In this document: one piece after another, positions 8,654 to 17,720 of the stretch | How positions within the stretch are numbered: position 1 is the first letter of the stretch | Layout: each line of letters starts with the position of its first letter | From: Actinoplanes aureus | Lineage (GTDB): Bacteria > Actinomycetota > Actinomycetes > Mycobacteriales > Micromonosporaceae | Assembly (NCBI RefSeq): GCF_015704865.1 | Contig: NZ_JADQTO010000006.1 | Coordinates: forward strand, 124,001 to 188,000 | Direction of reading: 5' to 3' | DNA: 64,000 nt | The notes under the pieces: model-generated | Seen by the model: the letters and a program-made list of their open reading frames with translations, nothing else | What the model was told of the DNA's origin: nothing | Databases searched by the model: none | Position numbers and translations under genes: made by a program

Positions 8654-9667
8654 ATGAGAAGTCTTCCCGCGCTCCTGATCGGCGGCCTGGTGGCGTTCGG
8701 CGCCGCCGGCTGTTCGGCCGGCGGCGACAACCCCGCTCCGACCCCGACGCCCTCGGCCGTCCCGAGCACTCCCGAGGTGATCGGCGCCGGACCGTTCTAC
8801 GTGGAGCCGGCCGGCCCGGCCATGAACCAGGTCGCGCAGTGGGAGGCCGCCGGGCGCTCCGCGGACGCCGAGGCGGTACGCCGGATCGCCACCTCCCCGG
8901 CCGCGGTGTGGTTCGCCGACGCCAACCCCGGCTACGCCGACCGGGCGCGCGGCCTGGTCGCCGCGGCGGCCGCGGCCGGGCGTACCCCGGTGCTGGTCGC
9001 CTATCACGTGCCGGACCGCGACTGCGGCGGTCACTCCGGTGGCGGCGCCCCCGACGCGGCCGCCTACCGCGCCTGGGTGAGCGAGCTGGCCACGGCGGTA
9101 CGCGACTCCGACGCCATCGTCGTGCTGGAACCCGACGCGATGACCCACGTGCTCGAGGGCTGCGTGACCGGCTCCGGCGCCACCGAGCGGTTCGCGCTGC
9201 TGGACGCGGCGGTGCGCGAGTTCAAGCAGGGCCCGCGGGTCCGCGTCTACCTCGACGGCGGCAACCCGAGCTGGGTGAAGGACGTCGACCGGGTCGCCGA
9301 CGCGTTGCGGAAGTCCGGTGTGGAGCGCGCCGACGGCTTCAGCCTGAACGTGTCGAACTTCGAGACCACCGAGGCGAACATCGGGTACGGCGAGCAGATC
9401 TCGGACCGGCTGGACGGCGCCCACTTCGTGATCGACACGAGCCGCAACGGCAACGGCCCGGCGAAGATCGGTGCGGGTGACGCGCACTGGTGCAACCCGC
9501 CGGGCCGGGCTCTCGGCGAGGCGCCGACCACCGAGACCGGGCATCCGCGGGTGGACGCGTACCTCTGGGTGAAGCGGCCCGGTGAGTCCGACGGCGCCTG
9601 CGGGAACGGTGCCCCGCCGGCCGGTCAGTGGTGGCCAGAGTACGCACTGGATCTGGCCACCAACTGA
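8654..9667 (+). CDS. cslZ: GH6 endoglucanase/cellobiohydrolase lipoprotein (CslZ-like)
   Basis: A 337-residue glycoside hydrolase family 6 enzyme cleaving beta-1,4-glucan. A signal with a lipobox (LVAFGAAGC) is followed by a Pro/Thr linker and the GH6 barrel: YHVPDRDCGGHSGGG, the catalytic acid Asp in VLEPDAM, HWCNPPGRALG and YLWVKRPGESDG. ATG 8654 is preferred over GTG 8621 because it gives a clean signal peptide and a TAGCGT -10 lies 8 bases upstream. In Streptomyces a GH6 gene (cslZ) is co-directional with cslA-glxA; here it converges on glxA with only 7 bp between stops. The symbol is by context. Confidence 0.88.
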   Translation: MRSLPALLIGGLVAFGAAGCSAGGDNPAPTPTPSAVPSTPEVIGAGPFYVEPAGPAMNQVAQWEAAGRSADAEAVRRIATSPAAVWFADANPGYADRARGLVAAAAAAGRTPVLVAYHVPDRDCGGHSGGGAPDAAAYRAWVSELATAVRDSDAIVVLEPDAMTHVLEGCVTGSGATERFALLDAAVREFKQGPRVRVYLDGGNPSWVKDVDRVADALRKSGVERADGFSLNVSNFETTEANIGYGEQISDRLDGAHFVIDTSRNGNGPAKIGAGDAHWCNPPGRALGEAPTTETGHPRVDAYLWVKRPGESDGACGNGAPPAGQWWPEYALDLATN

Positions 9668-9674
9668 CGCCTGC

Positions 9675-11633
9675 TCAGGCCACCTGGACCCAGCGTGCCG
9701 GTGACGGCACCCCGGAGTCGTCGGTCACGAACAGCATGTACCAGCCGGACGGCAGCACGCCGCGTTCCTTCGGCACGGTCACGCGTACCCCGCCCGGAAC
9801 GGCCGACGCGGTCAGCGCCACCGAGCGCTGGTCGACGTCCGTGCCGTGGGTGACCGCGCTGGGCCGGACCAGCCGGGCGGACCGGACCCGGCCGGCGTCC
9901 GGCGAGGTGAAGGTGTACTTACCGCCGTGCTTCACGACGGTCGGACCGCCGGTCACCGCCGGCCGCTCGCCCTTGCCGAACAGGTAGGGCGGGCTGTAGA
10001 TCTCGATCCGCTGCTCGAAGGTGCCCGGGTCGCGCCCGTTGCGGGCGTAGATCGGGTCGCTGCCCATGGTGAGCACCCGCCCGTCCGGCAGCAGCAGCGC
10101 CTCGGAGTGGTAGTTGCGGCCCACCGTCGGCGCGGCGGCGGTGCGGAACTCGTTGCTGTCCGGGTGGTAGATCTGCGCGGTCAGCAGGTCGCTGCGCTTG
10201 GCGCCCTGGTACGAGCCACCCCGGTAACCGGACGAGCCGTGGCTGGTGAACACGGTGTCGTCGGGCAGCACCACGGTGTTCAGGTACCGGGTGGGATGCG
10301 GCAGGTCCGGGCCCGGCTGGTAGGCCAGTTGCGGCACGTCCAGGTCGACGATCGCGGTCCGGGCCGTGGAGACCGGGGAGTCGCCGACCCCGCCACCGCC
10401 GAGGATCATCACCTTCTGCTCCTGGGCCGGCGGCAGCAGCACGGACGCGCTGGTCTCGGTCATGGCCGGATCCCGCAGGCCGGGCACCACCTGGAACTTG
10501 TTGGTGCGGGTGTTCCACAGGCCCGGCGTACGGCCCTCGGTGTCCGAGCCGTAGCCCGCGTTGGAGCCGGAGAAGAACAGCCGCTCGTCGCGGGTGACGA
10601 ACAGCGCCGGGTAGGTGGGGAAGACCCGGGTCAGTTCCGGCGAGGCGACCCAGCGCTTCTCGGCGGTGCGGTAGGTCTCGTTCAGGCCGGGCAGCATCCG
10701 GCCGAACTCGTCCAGGCCGGAGACGGCCAGGATGTCCCCGTTCGGCAGCGGCGCCAGCGTCGGGTACCAGCGGTGCTCCACCATGTCGCCGGTACGGACG
10801 TAGCGCTCGGTCTCCGGGTCGAACTCGTACGACGTCTTGTCGCCGCCGTACTCCTGCTTCTCGCGGGTGATCTTCTCGGCGACGCCGTACAGGTTGCGGG
10901 CGTCCAGGCCGGTCAGGCCGGCGATGGAGTACTGGGCCGGCTCCTTGACGATCGCCGCGTCGCCCGCCTCCTCGGCGTCCACCCAGACCTCGGCCTCACC
11001 GGCGTGCACCATGGTGTGCGCGCCGTGCTGCATCTTGGTGGCGGCCGGCACGGTGAGGTCGGCCCGGGTCGCGTACCTGCGGCCGTCCGCCGAGGTGAGG
11101 ACCGTGCTCTTGGGGAAGGTACGGGCGCCGTGGTCCGGCGACTCGTTCTTGATCTTCATGACCCCGGCCGCGTGGGTGATGTCGGCCTCGAGCACCTCGT
11201 ACGACTTGGTGCCGCCGGCGACCAGCAGATTGCCGTTCGCCAGGAAGGTGTGCCCGGCGCAGAACAGGTCGGTCGGCGTCGGCACCAGCGAGAACTTGTC
11301 GGTGGCCGGATCCCACAGGACGGTCTGGAAGGTGCCGGCCTCGAAGTTGTCCCGGTTGTTGCCGGAACCCGCGATGATCAGCACCTTGCCGGTCTTCAGC
11401 AGGGCACCGTGGATCGCGTTGACCCGGAAGCCGGCCGGCACCGGCAGCATCGACCAGTGGCCGTACTTCTCCTTGTAGGCCTGCCGGTTGATGTTGAAGT
11501 CGTGGTACTTGTCGGCGGCGAACACGACCATCGGCCGGTTCACCACCACGACGGCCGCGGCGGCGAGCAGGGCCACGACCGCGGTGAGCAGCCGGCGGGC
11601 CGGGCTGGGCTTTCGGGGGGTCATGCGGGTCAT
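9675..11633 (-). CDS. glxA: GlxA-type mononuclear copper-radical oxidase
   Basis: A 652-residue kelch-type oxidase of the galactose/glyoxal oxidase family with a C-terminal DUF1929 domain. One N-terminal membrane anchor (LLTAVVALLAAAAVVVV) puts the enzyme outside the cell. Expected radical-site residues are all present: Cys in DLFCAGH (~125), crosslink Tyr in RWYPTLAP, Tyr-His in RNYHSEA and His in VTHGTD. In Streptomyces GlxA oxidises the hyphal-tip glycan made by CslA and is needed for its deposition. Its start overlaps the cslA stop by 4 bp (ATGA), so the two are translationally coupled. Confidence 0.95.
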   Translation of the reverse strand: MTRMTPRKPSPARRLLTAVVALLAAAAVVVVNRPMVVFAADKYHDFNINRQAYKEKYGHWSMLPVPAGFRVNAIHGALLKTGKVLIIAGSGNNRDNFEAGTFQTVLWDPATDKFSLVPTPTDLFCAGHTFLANGNLLVAGGTKSYEVLEADITHAAGVMKIKNESPDHGARTFPKSTVLTSADGRRYATRADLTVPAATKMQHGAHTMVHAGEAEVWVDAEEAGDAAIVKEPAQYSIAGLTGLDARNLYGVAEKITREKQEYGGDKTSYEFDPETERYVRTGDMVEHRWYPTLAPLPNGDILAVSGLDEFGRMLPGLNETYRTAEKRWVASPELTRVFPTYPALFVTRDERLFFSGSNAGYGSDTEGRTPGLWNTRTNKFQVVPGLRDPAMTETSASVLLPPAQEQKVMILGGGGVGDSPVSTARTAIVDLDVPQLAYQPGPDLPHPTRYLNTVVLPDDTVFTSHGSSGYRGGSYQGAKRSDLLTAQIYHPDSNEFRTAAAPTVGRNYHSEALLLPDGRVLTMGSDPIYARNGRDPGTFEQRIEIYSPPYLFGKGERPAVTGGPTVVKHGGKYTFTSPDAGRVRSARLVRPSAVTHGTDVDQRSVALTASAVPGGVRVTVPKERGVLPSGWYMLFVTDDSGVPSPARWVQVA

Positions 11634-13366
11634 GCGTACGTCTCCACGGGTTCTTCAGCAGCGGTGATCGGCTCCACCGGCGGCTCGGGCCGGCGGGTGA
11701 GCGACTGCAGCGCCCAGATCGCCGGCGGGGTCAGGCAGAGGGTCAGGTTGAGCGCGGGCCACAGCCACATGAAGCCGTGTGCGTGACCGGTGAAGACGGC
11801 CACCACCAGCAGCACCGCGAAGAAGGCCGCCCAGCGCAGATGGGTACGGAAGGTGAGCAGGTGATCCGGGCTGGCCGAGTCACCCTTGGGCGTCACCACG
11901 AACCCGGCCCGGCGGCGCAGTACCGCCTGCACGAACGAGGTGACGTAGATCGGGGCACACAGGGTGGAGAGCAGCATGCCGGTCAGGCCGGACGAGCCGA
12001 CCTCCTCGTGCGGGCTCACGTTGTGCCGCCGGTTCCACAGGTAGAGACCGACCTGGAAGAGCGCGGCGTCCACATAGAGCATCAGCCACACCTCCTGCGG
12101 CACCTGCACGCCCTTGGCGCCGAGCACGATGTGGCAGACGGCGGTCGCCGCGCCGAGCACCCAGGAGATCGCGGTGAGCGGGTAGTACGCCATCAGCAGC
12201 GCGTAGTGCACGGTCCGGCGGAAGCCGAGCCGCCGCACGGTCCGGGCGAAGTTCGCCACGACCACCTCGTCGGTGCCGCGGGACCAGCGGTGCTGCTGGC
12301 TGAAGTAGTCGGTCCAGGAGGACGGGCCCTCGCCGACGGCGAGCACGTCCGGGGTGTAGACCGACTTCCACCGCCGGGTGGTGGCCTTGTTGCGGGCGCC
12401 GTGCACGGCCAGGCTGGTCGCCATGTCCTCGGTGATCGAGTCCTGGAGGCCGCCGATCGACTTGAGGGCGGCGATGCGTACCGCGTTGTTGGTGCCGACC
12501 AGCATCGGGATGCCGAGCCGGTTGCCGGCGCGCTGGAGCAGCGAGTGGAACAGGTACTGCTGCGACTCGGCCCAGCGGGTCACCACGTTGTCGTAGTTGC
12601 CGTAGATCTGCGGGCCGATCACGAACGCCACGTCCGGGTCGCGGAAGTAGCCGAGCAGGCGCTCGCAGAAGTTCGGCAGCGGCACGTGGTCCGGGTCGAC
12701 CGAGACGAAGACGTCGTAGCCGGTCCCGTGCTTGTCCACCCAGGCGTTGTAGTTGCCGTGCTTGGTCCTGGCCTTGAACGCCCCGGCCGGGGTGTTGTAC
12801 TTGTCGACGCCCTTGCGGCTGAAGTGGTTCACGCCGATCCGCGCGCACATGGCCTTGACGTCGGGATCGTTGCCCTCGTCGAGCAGCCACACGTCGTAGC
12901 GCCCGCCGTGCCGGATCTTGCGGGCGGCCCGCAGGGTCTTCTCCACCATCTCGATCGGCTCCTTGCCGGGGACGATCGTGGTGAGGAAGGCGACGCGCAG
13001 CCGCTGCTGCGGCCGCACCGGCACCGGATCGCGGGCCCAGAGCGTGGCGAGGCAGAGCGTCACGACGTTGACCAGCCGGAACAGCTCGATCAGCGCGGTC
13101 GCGCCGATCATGAACACGGTCGCCGCGAAGAGCCAGGCGTGCATGCGGCGGTCCGGCAATTCGATGGAGGAGAGCAGCCACCCGAAGAAGGTGGCCTCGA
13201 AGGCGAACGCGAAGAGCGCGATGAGCAGCGACCGTACCGGGCGGCGGGCGGAGAGCGGCCGCAGCTCGACCCGGTATTTGCCGTCCGGTACGGGTTCCGC
13301 CGGGCCGGCGATGCGGCTGAAGCCGTCGTAGTCGTAGTGATGGCTGCCCGGTTGCTGGCCTGTCAT
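11630..13366 (-). CDS. cslA: CslA cellulose-synthase-like glycosyltransferase (GT2)
   Basis: A 578-residue membrane processive GT2 enzyme that builds a beta-glucan at hyphal tips. Two N-terminal membrane helices precede the catalytic domain with the D,D,D,QxxRW set: LLDEGND, VSVDPDHVPLP, SITEDMAT and QQHRW. A group of C-terminal helices forms the translocation channel. No PilZ domain is seen. The ATG is preceded by AGGGGAG. The upstream 366-bp gap holds an inverted repeat that may regulate the cslA-glxA operon. Confidence 0.95.
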   Translation of the reverse strand: MTGQQPGSHHYDYDGFSRIAGPAEPVPDGKYRVELRPLSARRPVRSLLIALFAFAFEATFFGWLLSSIELPDRRMHAWLFAATVFMIGATALIELFRLVNVVTLCLATLWARDPVPVRPQQRLRVAFLTTIVPGKEPIEMVEKTLRAARKIRHGGRYDVWLLDEGNDPDVKAMCARIGVNHFSRKGVDKYNTPAGAFKARTKHGNYNAWVDKHGTGYDVFVSVDPDHVPLPNFCERLLGYFRDPDVAFVIGPQIYGNYDNVVTRWAESQQYLFHSLLQRAGNRLGIPMLVGTNNAVRIAALKSIGGLQDSITEDMATSLAVHGARNKATTRRWKSVYTPDVLAVGEGPSSWTDYFSQQHRWSRGTDEVVVANFARTVRRLGFRRTVHYALLMAYYPLTAISWVLGAATAVCHIVLGAKGVQVPQEVWLMLYVDAALFQVGLYLWNRRHNVSPHEEVGSSGLTGMLLSTLCAPIYVTSFVQAVLRRRAGFVVTPKGDSASPDHLLTFRTHLRWAAFFAVLLVVAVFTGHAHGFMWLWPALNLTLCLTPPAIWALQSLTRRPEPPVEPITAAEEPVETYA

Positions 13367-13732
13367 CGGACTCCCCTGCGACGGTCTGTCGCTCTAAGTA
13401 ATTTGGACGGTCGTCATCACCCTGGTGCCGGCAATGCCTGGCGTCACTCTGCTTTCGCTAAGACAGCACGTCAGAGTAGGTATTGGCGATCGATTATGTG
13501 ATCTTGCGTGGGCAAGGTCACGAATGGCTGGAGTGGCGGGCGGTTACTTTCCGTTTCCTACCTCACTCATTGCACGACAATGGCCGCGCAGTGTAATTAA
13601 TTCGCTTACCGGGCACAGTGGAACAATAGCTATATTCCCCTAATATCGGGCATACCTCGTACCCGATCGTGTCGGCGAGCCTAAGATCGAGCCAAGCGAA
13701 TAAGTGATCGGGACCACAGATGGGAGGCCGGC
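13367..13732. other. 366-bp intergenic region, cslA / dicarboxylate carrier
   Basis: This gap between divergent genes is visibly more AT-rich than the rest of the window. It holds the 24-bp inverted repeat at 13498-13521 and several AT-rich -10-like boxes (TATATT, TAATAT at about 13630-13645) towards the transporter. I see no convincing gene; a 72-codon frame at 13425-13643 lacks a ribosome site and typical codon use. Confidence 0.6.
13498..13521. promoter_or_regulatory. Inverted repeat upstream of cslA
   Basis: GTGATCTTGC and GCAAGGTCAC are 10-bp arms with one mismatch around GTGG. The element lies about 130 bp upstream of the cslA start and 210 bp upstream of the carrier gene. It could be an operator or an RNA hairpin. 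Confidence 0.5.
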
Positions 13733-15340
13733 ATGTCCACGACCGAGGGTGCGCCCCCAACGCGTACCGATGTCGAGCGCCGCCTGCTGGGCGGCGGCAC
13801 CTACCGGAGTCTCGGCGAGCAACGGCTCTCGCCCGCGGAGGAGCGCTTCGAGCGCGGCCGCCGGACCATCGGGCTGTTCCTGGCGCCGGTGGTGACGCTG
13901 ATCTTCGTGGCCCTGCCGTTCGGCCTGCGGCCCAGCCAGCACGTGCTGGCCGGGATCCTGCTCGGCGTCATCGTGCTCTGGGTGACCGAGGCGGTGCCGA
14001 TCCCGATCGGCGGCCTGATCGGCGTGAGCTGCATTGTGATCTTCGGCGTGGCATCCGCGTCCGACGTCCTGGCACCGTTCGGGTCGTCCACCGTGTTCAC
14101 CTTCATCGGCGCGTTCATCCTGGCCCAGGCGATGCTCAAGCACGGCCTGGCCCGCCGGTTCGCGTTCCGGATGCTCTCGCTGCCCGGCGTCGGCCGGTCC
14201 ACGCCCCGCGTGATCATCGCCTTCGGCCTGATCACCTGCGGGCTCTCGGCCTTCGTCTCGAACACCGCGACGGTGGCGATGCTGCTGCCCACCGCGCTGG
14301 GCATCCTTTCGGTCATCGCGAAGATGATGCAGGACCGCGGCCTGGTCAGCGCCGACTTCGATCCGACGCGGCTGCGGGTGGGTGCCGCGCTGATGTTGAT
14401 GCTTGCGTACGGTGCCAGCGTCGGCGGCCTGCTGACGCCGGTGGGCAGCCCGCCGAACCTGATCGGCCGGGGACTCATCGAGGAGGCGACCGGCGAGAAG
14501 ATCTCCTTCGCCGCGTGGATGGCCATGGCCGCGCCGATCTGCCTCTCGATGTTCGTCGTGCTGGCGGTCGTGCTCCTGCTGCTGAACAAGCCGGAGATCC
14601 GCAAGATCGAGGGCGTCGAGGAGTACGTCGCCGCCGAGCGCGCCAAGCTCGGCAAGTTCTCCGTCGCCGAGCGCAACACGCTGATCGCCTTCGTCACGAC
14701 CGTCACGCTCTGGATCGTGCCGGGCATCGTCGCCGTCATCTGGACGACCGATTCCGAGATCTACGACGTCGTCAGTGGACGGCTCAACGAGGGCATCGTG
14801 GCAGTCCTCGGCGCCTCGCTGCTCTTCCTGCTGCCCACCTCGTGGCGCGACCGCGAGTTCACCCTCAACTGGAGCGACGCGGCGCGCATCGACTGGGGCA
14901 CGATCCTGCTCTTCGGCACCGGCATCATCTTCGGGTCGCTGCTCGCCGACACCGGACTTGCCGAGACCATCGGCACCTCCAGCGCTGACGCCCTCGGGCT
15001 GACCAGCACATTCGCGATCTCGGCGTTCGCCGTCGCCCTGGCGATCCTGGTCTCGGAGACGACGAGCAACACGGCGTCCGCCGCCGTGGTGGTGCCGATC
15101 ATCATCCCGATCGCGGTGGCGGCCGGGGTCAATCCGCTCGTGCCCGCGCTGGCCGCCACCTTCGCCGCGTCGTTCGGCTTCATGCTGCCGGTCTCCACGC
15201 CGCAGAACGCGATCGTCTACGGCTCCGGCGTCGTGCCGATCACCACGATGATCCGCTCCGGGATCTCCTTCGACGTGCTTGGCGCGATCCTGATCCTCCT
15301 GCTCCTGCCGCTGATGGTCGCCGTGGTGGGGCTCGGCTGA
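13733..15340 (+). CDS. DASS (SLC13) family di/tricarboxylate transporter
   Basis: A 535-residue polytopic carrier. Both substrate/sodium-binding hairpin motifs of the DASS family are visible: FVSNTATVAM (~185) and ETTSNTASAA (~445), each with an SNT triplet, with TPVGSPPNLIG in the first half and STPQNAIVYGSG in the second. It probably imports dicarboxylates such as malate, tartrate or succinate with cations. The ATG has GGGAGG upstream. It lies 16 bp before a tartrate/malate dehydrogenase gene, which suggests a joint uptake and oxidation unit. Confidence 0.9.
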   Translation: MSTTEGAPPTRTDVERRLLGGGTYRSLGEQRLSPAEERFERGRRTIGLFLAPVVTLIFVALPFGLRPSQHVLAGILLGVIVLWVTEAVPIPIGGLIGVSCIVIFGVASASDVLAPFGSSTVFTFIGAFILAQAMLKHGLARRFAFRMLSLPGVGRSTPRVIIAFGLITCGLSAFVSNTATVAMLLPTALGILSVIAKMMQDRGLVSADFDPTRLRVGAALMLMLAYGASVGGLLTPVGSPPNLIGRGLIEEATGEKISFAAWMAMAAPICLSMFVVLAVVLLLLNKPEIRKIEGVEEYVAAERAKLGKFSVAERNTLIAFVTTVTLWIVPGIVAVIWTTDSEIYDVVSGRLNEGIVAVLGASLLFLLPTSWRDREFTLNWSDAARIDWGTILLFGTGIIFGSLLADTGLAETIGTSSADALGLTSTFAISAFAVALAILVSETTSNTASAAVVVPIIIPIAVAAGVNPLVPALAATFAASFGFMLPVSTPQNAIVYGSGVVPITTMIRSGISFDVLGAILILLLLPLMVAVVGLG

Positions 15341-15356
15341 TGGACGGGCTCAGCTG

Positions 15357-16406
15357 ATGGTGCAGCGGATAGCCGTCATCCCCGGCGACGGCATCGGGAT
15401 CGAGGTGACCGCGGCCGCGCGTACCGTGCTGGACGCGGTCACCGCCGGGCACGGCATCGAGCTGGCCTACGACGAGTTCGACTGGTCCTGCCGGCGGTAC
15501 GCGCGGGACGGGGCGATGATGCCGGCGGACGGGATCGAGCAGCTCCGGGCGTACGATGCCATCCTGCTCGGCGCGGTCGGCTGGCCCGGCGTGCCGGACC
15601 ACGTCTCGCTCTGGGGCCTGCTCATCCCGATCCGCCGGGCCTTCCGGCAGTACGTCAACCTGCGCCCGGCCCGGGTCTTCGCCGGAGTGCCCGGGCCGTT
15701 GCGGGCCGAGCCGGGCAGCGTCGACCTGGTGGTGATCCGGGAGAACGTCGAGGGCGAGTACAGCGAGATCGGCGGCCGGCTCAACCGCGGCTTCCCGGAC
15801 GAGGTCGCGGTGCAGGAGTCGATCTTCACTCGGGCCGGGGTGAGCCGCATCGCCGACTACGCGTTCGAACTGGCCCGCGGCCGCCGCGCCTACCTGACCT
15901 CGGCCACCAAGTCCAACGGCATCGTGCACACGCTGCCGTTCTGGGACGAGGTGGTGGCCTCGCGCGCCGAGCGGTTCCCCGACGTGCGCTGGGACTCCGA
16001 GCACATCGACGCGCTGGCGGCCAAACTGGTCCTCGAGCCGGGCCGGTTCGACGTGATCGTGGCGTCGAACCTCTTCGGCGACATCCTCAGCGATCTGGCC
16101 GCCGCGGTCGCCGGGAGCATCGGGATCGCCCCGTCGGCGAACCTCGACCCGACCCGTACGTACCCGTCGATGTTCGAGCCGGTGCACGGATCCGCGCCGG
16201 ACATCGCCGGTCGCGGTGTCGCGAATCCGGTCGGCGCGGTCTGGTCGGCGGCGCTGCTGCTGGAGCATCTGGGTCATCCGGCCGCCGCGGCGCGGATCGT
16301 GACGGCGATCGAGGCGACCCTCGCGAATCCGGCGAGCCGTACCCGGGATCTGCACGGCACCGCCGACACCGCGACGGTGGTGGACGCACTGGTGGCGGCG
16401 CTCTGA
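15357..16406 (+). CDS. Tartrate/D-malate dehydrogenase (isopropylmalate dehydrogenase family)
   Basis: A 349-residue NAD-dependent beta-decarboxylating dehydrogenase. It starts with IAVIPGDGIG and has the substrate/metal motifs VVIRENVEGEYSEIGG and NLFGDILSDLAA, plus HGSAPDIAGRGVANP. The segments FDWSCRRY, LGAVGWPGVPDHVSLWGLL and QYVNLRPARVF match tartrate/D-malate dehydrogenases rather than LeuB. It probably oxidises D-malate or tartrate, using the substrate imported by the preceding carrier. The exact substrate cannot be read from the sequence. Confidence 0.9.
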   Translation: MVQRIAVIPGDGIGIEVTAAARTVLDAVTAGHGIELAYDEFDWSCRRYARDGAMMPADGIEQLRAYDAILLGAVGWPGVPDHVSLWGLLIPIRRAFRQYVNLRPARVFAGVPGPLRAEPGSVDLVVIRENVEGEYSEIGGRLNRGFPDEVAVQESIFTRAGVSRIADYAFELARGRRAYLTSATKSNGIVHTLPFWDEVVASRAERFPDVRWDSEHIDALAAKLVLEPGRFDVIVASNLFGDILSDLAAAVAGSIGIAPSANLDPTRTYPSMFEPVHGSAPDIAGRGVANPVGAVWSAALLLEHLGHPAAAARIVTAIEATLANPASRTRDLHGTADTATVVDALVAAL

Positions 16407-16547
16407 TTGCGGACAGTGAGGTTCGGTCGTCGCACACGCGGTGCGTATCCCGAGGTGAGGCTAGGAATATGCCGCAGTGACGTAGAGCGTCGAACCGATA
16501 CGCGCTGTGAGCCGTTCTCTCTGTCAAGCGGGGCACGACGTCCCGCG

Positions 16548-16832
16548 GTGACCGACAAGGCGGTGGCGATGCTGATCCTGTCCCTGCTCATCCTGGTCCT
16601 GGCCGCCGCCTGCGTGTTCGCGGTGCGCGGGGTGCGGGCGGACGCTCGGGCCGAGGCGGAGCCGCTGAACGTCCCGGAGGCGTTCTTCGGCCCGCAGAGC
16701 CTCGAAGGAGTCCTCTGTGCCCAGCTGCTGGAGGGCGACATCACCCAGCGTCAGTACCTGCGGTCCATGGCCGGGATCGCGGCACGCGATGAGGAACGGC
16801 ACCCGCTCGTGGTGCCCTGGCGCGAGGACTGA
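16548..16832 (+). CDS. Small membrane protein with SHOCT-like tail
   Basis: A ~94-residue protein of unknown function. I chose GTG 16548; ATG 16569 is possible, and the open frame reaches 16407 without support. One helix (MLILSLLILVLAAACVFAV) is followed by an acidic linker and a short C-terminal helix pair (LCAQLLEGDITQRQYLRSM) that resembles the SHOCT oligomerisation motif. A strong hairpin follows 20 bp after the stop. It may be an inner-membrane accessory protein; nothing in the context defines its role. Confidence 0.65.
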   Translation: MTDKAVAMLILSLLILVLAAACVFAVRGVRADARAEAEPLNVPEAFFGPQSLEGVLCAQLLEGDITQRQYLRSMAGIAARDEERHPLVVPWRED

Positions 16833-16852
16833 ATTGTTCCCCGCCTTTGTGT

Positions 16853-16878
16853 AGCCCGGCACCCGATGGTGCCGGGCT
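16853..16878. terminator. Bidirectional terminator hairpin
   Basis: AGCCCGGCACC (16853-16863) and GGTGCCGGGCT (16868-16878) are perfect arms around CGAT. The element sits between the converging small membrane protein and SLOG-type genes and overlaps the stop codon of the latter. Confidence 0.85.
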
Positions 16879-17615
16879 TACTCGTGCGCGGTCGCCCGCC
16901 GGGCCGGGGTGGGATCGATGACCCGCAGGCGGGGATGGCCGGCCGGGTAGCCGAGGCGCTTCACCAGGTCGGCGGTGCCGTCCGGGCCGTCGCCGGGGCG
17001 CCCGTCCCAGACCACGATCGCGTACGGGTCCGGGTCCAGTTCCCGGGCCAGCTCCACCATCCACGCGTTGGTCCGCGCGAACATCTCGCCGTCCGGTCCG
17101 TGCGGCAGCACCTCGACCACCAGGGCGAGCCGCAGCAGCCGGCGGAACCGGGCGGTCCAGACCGTACCGGGCAGGTGCACGGAGACACGCTCGAACTCCT
17201 CGGGCGGCAGGGCGAGACACAGGTGCAGGGCGGCACCGCGCGAGTGCGCCTCCTCGGCGATGATGATGTCCGCGCCGCGGGCACCCCCGGTGACCACGGT
17301 GGTACCGGCGCCGATCCGCCAGTCGTCGAGGGCGTCCCGGATCCGCTGGGTCACCCACGGCACCCGGCTCTGCGGGAAGCGGGGCGCGGGACGGTCCGCG
17401 GGATCGACCAGATGGCCGTAACCCAGCAGGGATCGCGTCCGGTTCACCCGGCCCGCGGTCTCGGACCAGGCCTCCGAGCCGGCCGGTGGTTCGGCGTCCG
17501 CGGAGACCTGGGTGCGTCGCCGGGAGGGCTGTGAACGCCGGACGACGTCGGGCAGATCCTCCGGTTCGGGGTCCCGGCCGTGACGATGCGAGCGGCCGGC
17601 AGCGCTGGAATCCAT
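16878..17615 (-). CDS. SLOG-superfamily (nucleotide-binding Rossmann) protein
   Basis: A 245-residue protein. After ~90 polar residues it carries a Rossmann core with TTVVTGGARGADIIIAEEA, the Gly-rich loop of SLOG/DprA/YAcAr-type nucleotide-binding domains, then HLCLALPPEEF and YAIVVWDGRPGDGPDGTADL, which fits the GxDGT-like ribose/phosphate region. SLOG proteins bind or make nucleotide-derived ligands and often occur in defence or stress modules, but no effector gene is beside it. ATG 17615 is chosen because GGAG lies six bases upstream; an in-frame GTG lies at 17627. Confidence 0.7.
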   Translation of the reverse strand: MDSSAAGRSHRHGRDPEPEDLPDVVRRSQPSRRRTQVSADAEPPAGSEAWSETAGRVNRTRSLLGYGHLVDPADRPAPRFPQSRVPWVTQRIRDALDDWRIGAGTTVVTGGARGADIIIAEEAHSRGAALHLCLALPPEEFERVSVHLPGTVWTARFRRLLRLALVVEVLPHGPDGEMFARTNAWMVELARELDPDPYAIVVWDGRPGDGPDGTADLVKRLGYPAGHPRLRVIDPTPARRATAHE

Positions 17616-17644
17616 CGTGGTCTCCACGGGAGGGGGTCACGAAC

Positions 17645-17662
17645 GACCCGCGGGCGCGGGTC
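17645..17662 (-). terminator. Hairpin between MFS and SLOG genes
   Basis: GACCCGC and GCGGGTC are perfect 7-bp arms around GGGC. On the minus strand it follows the MFS stop by about 60 bp and precedes the SLOG start, so it could end the MFS transcript or act as a leader hairpin. Confidence 0.45.
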
Positions 17663-17720
17663 TTGACGCGGTTCGATTGTGGCCATTGGAAGGCCCGCGG
17701 TCGAGCCGCCGCGGTTCTAG

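Noticed and set aside
13425..13643. 72-codon ORF upstream of the dicarboxylate carrier
   Set aside because: No ribosome site, atypical codon use, and the region fits a regulatory gap.
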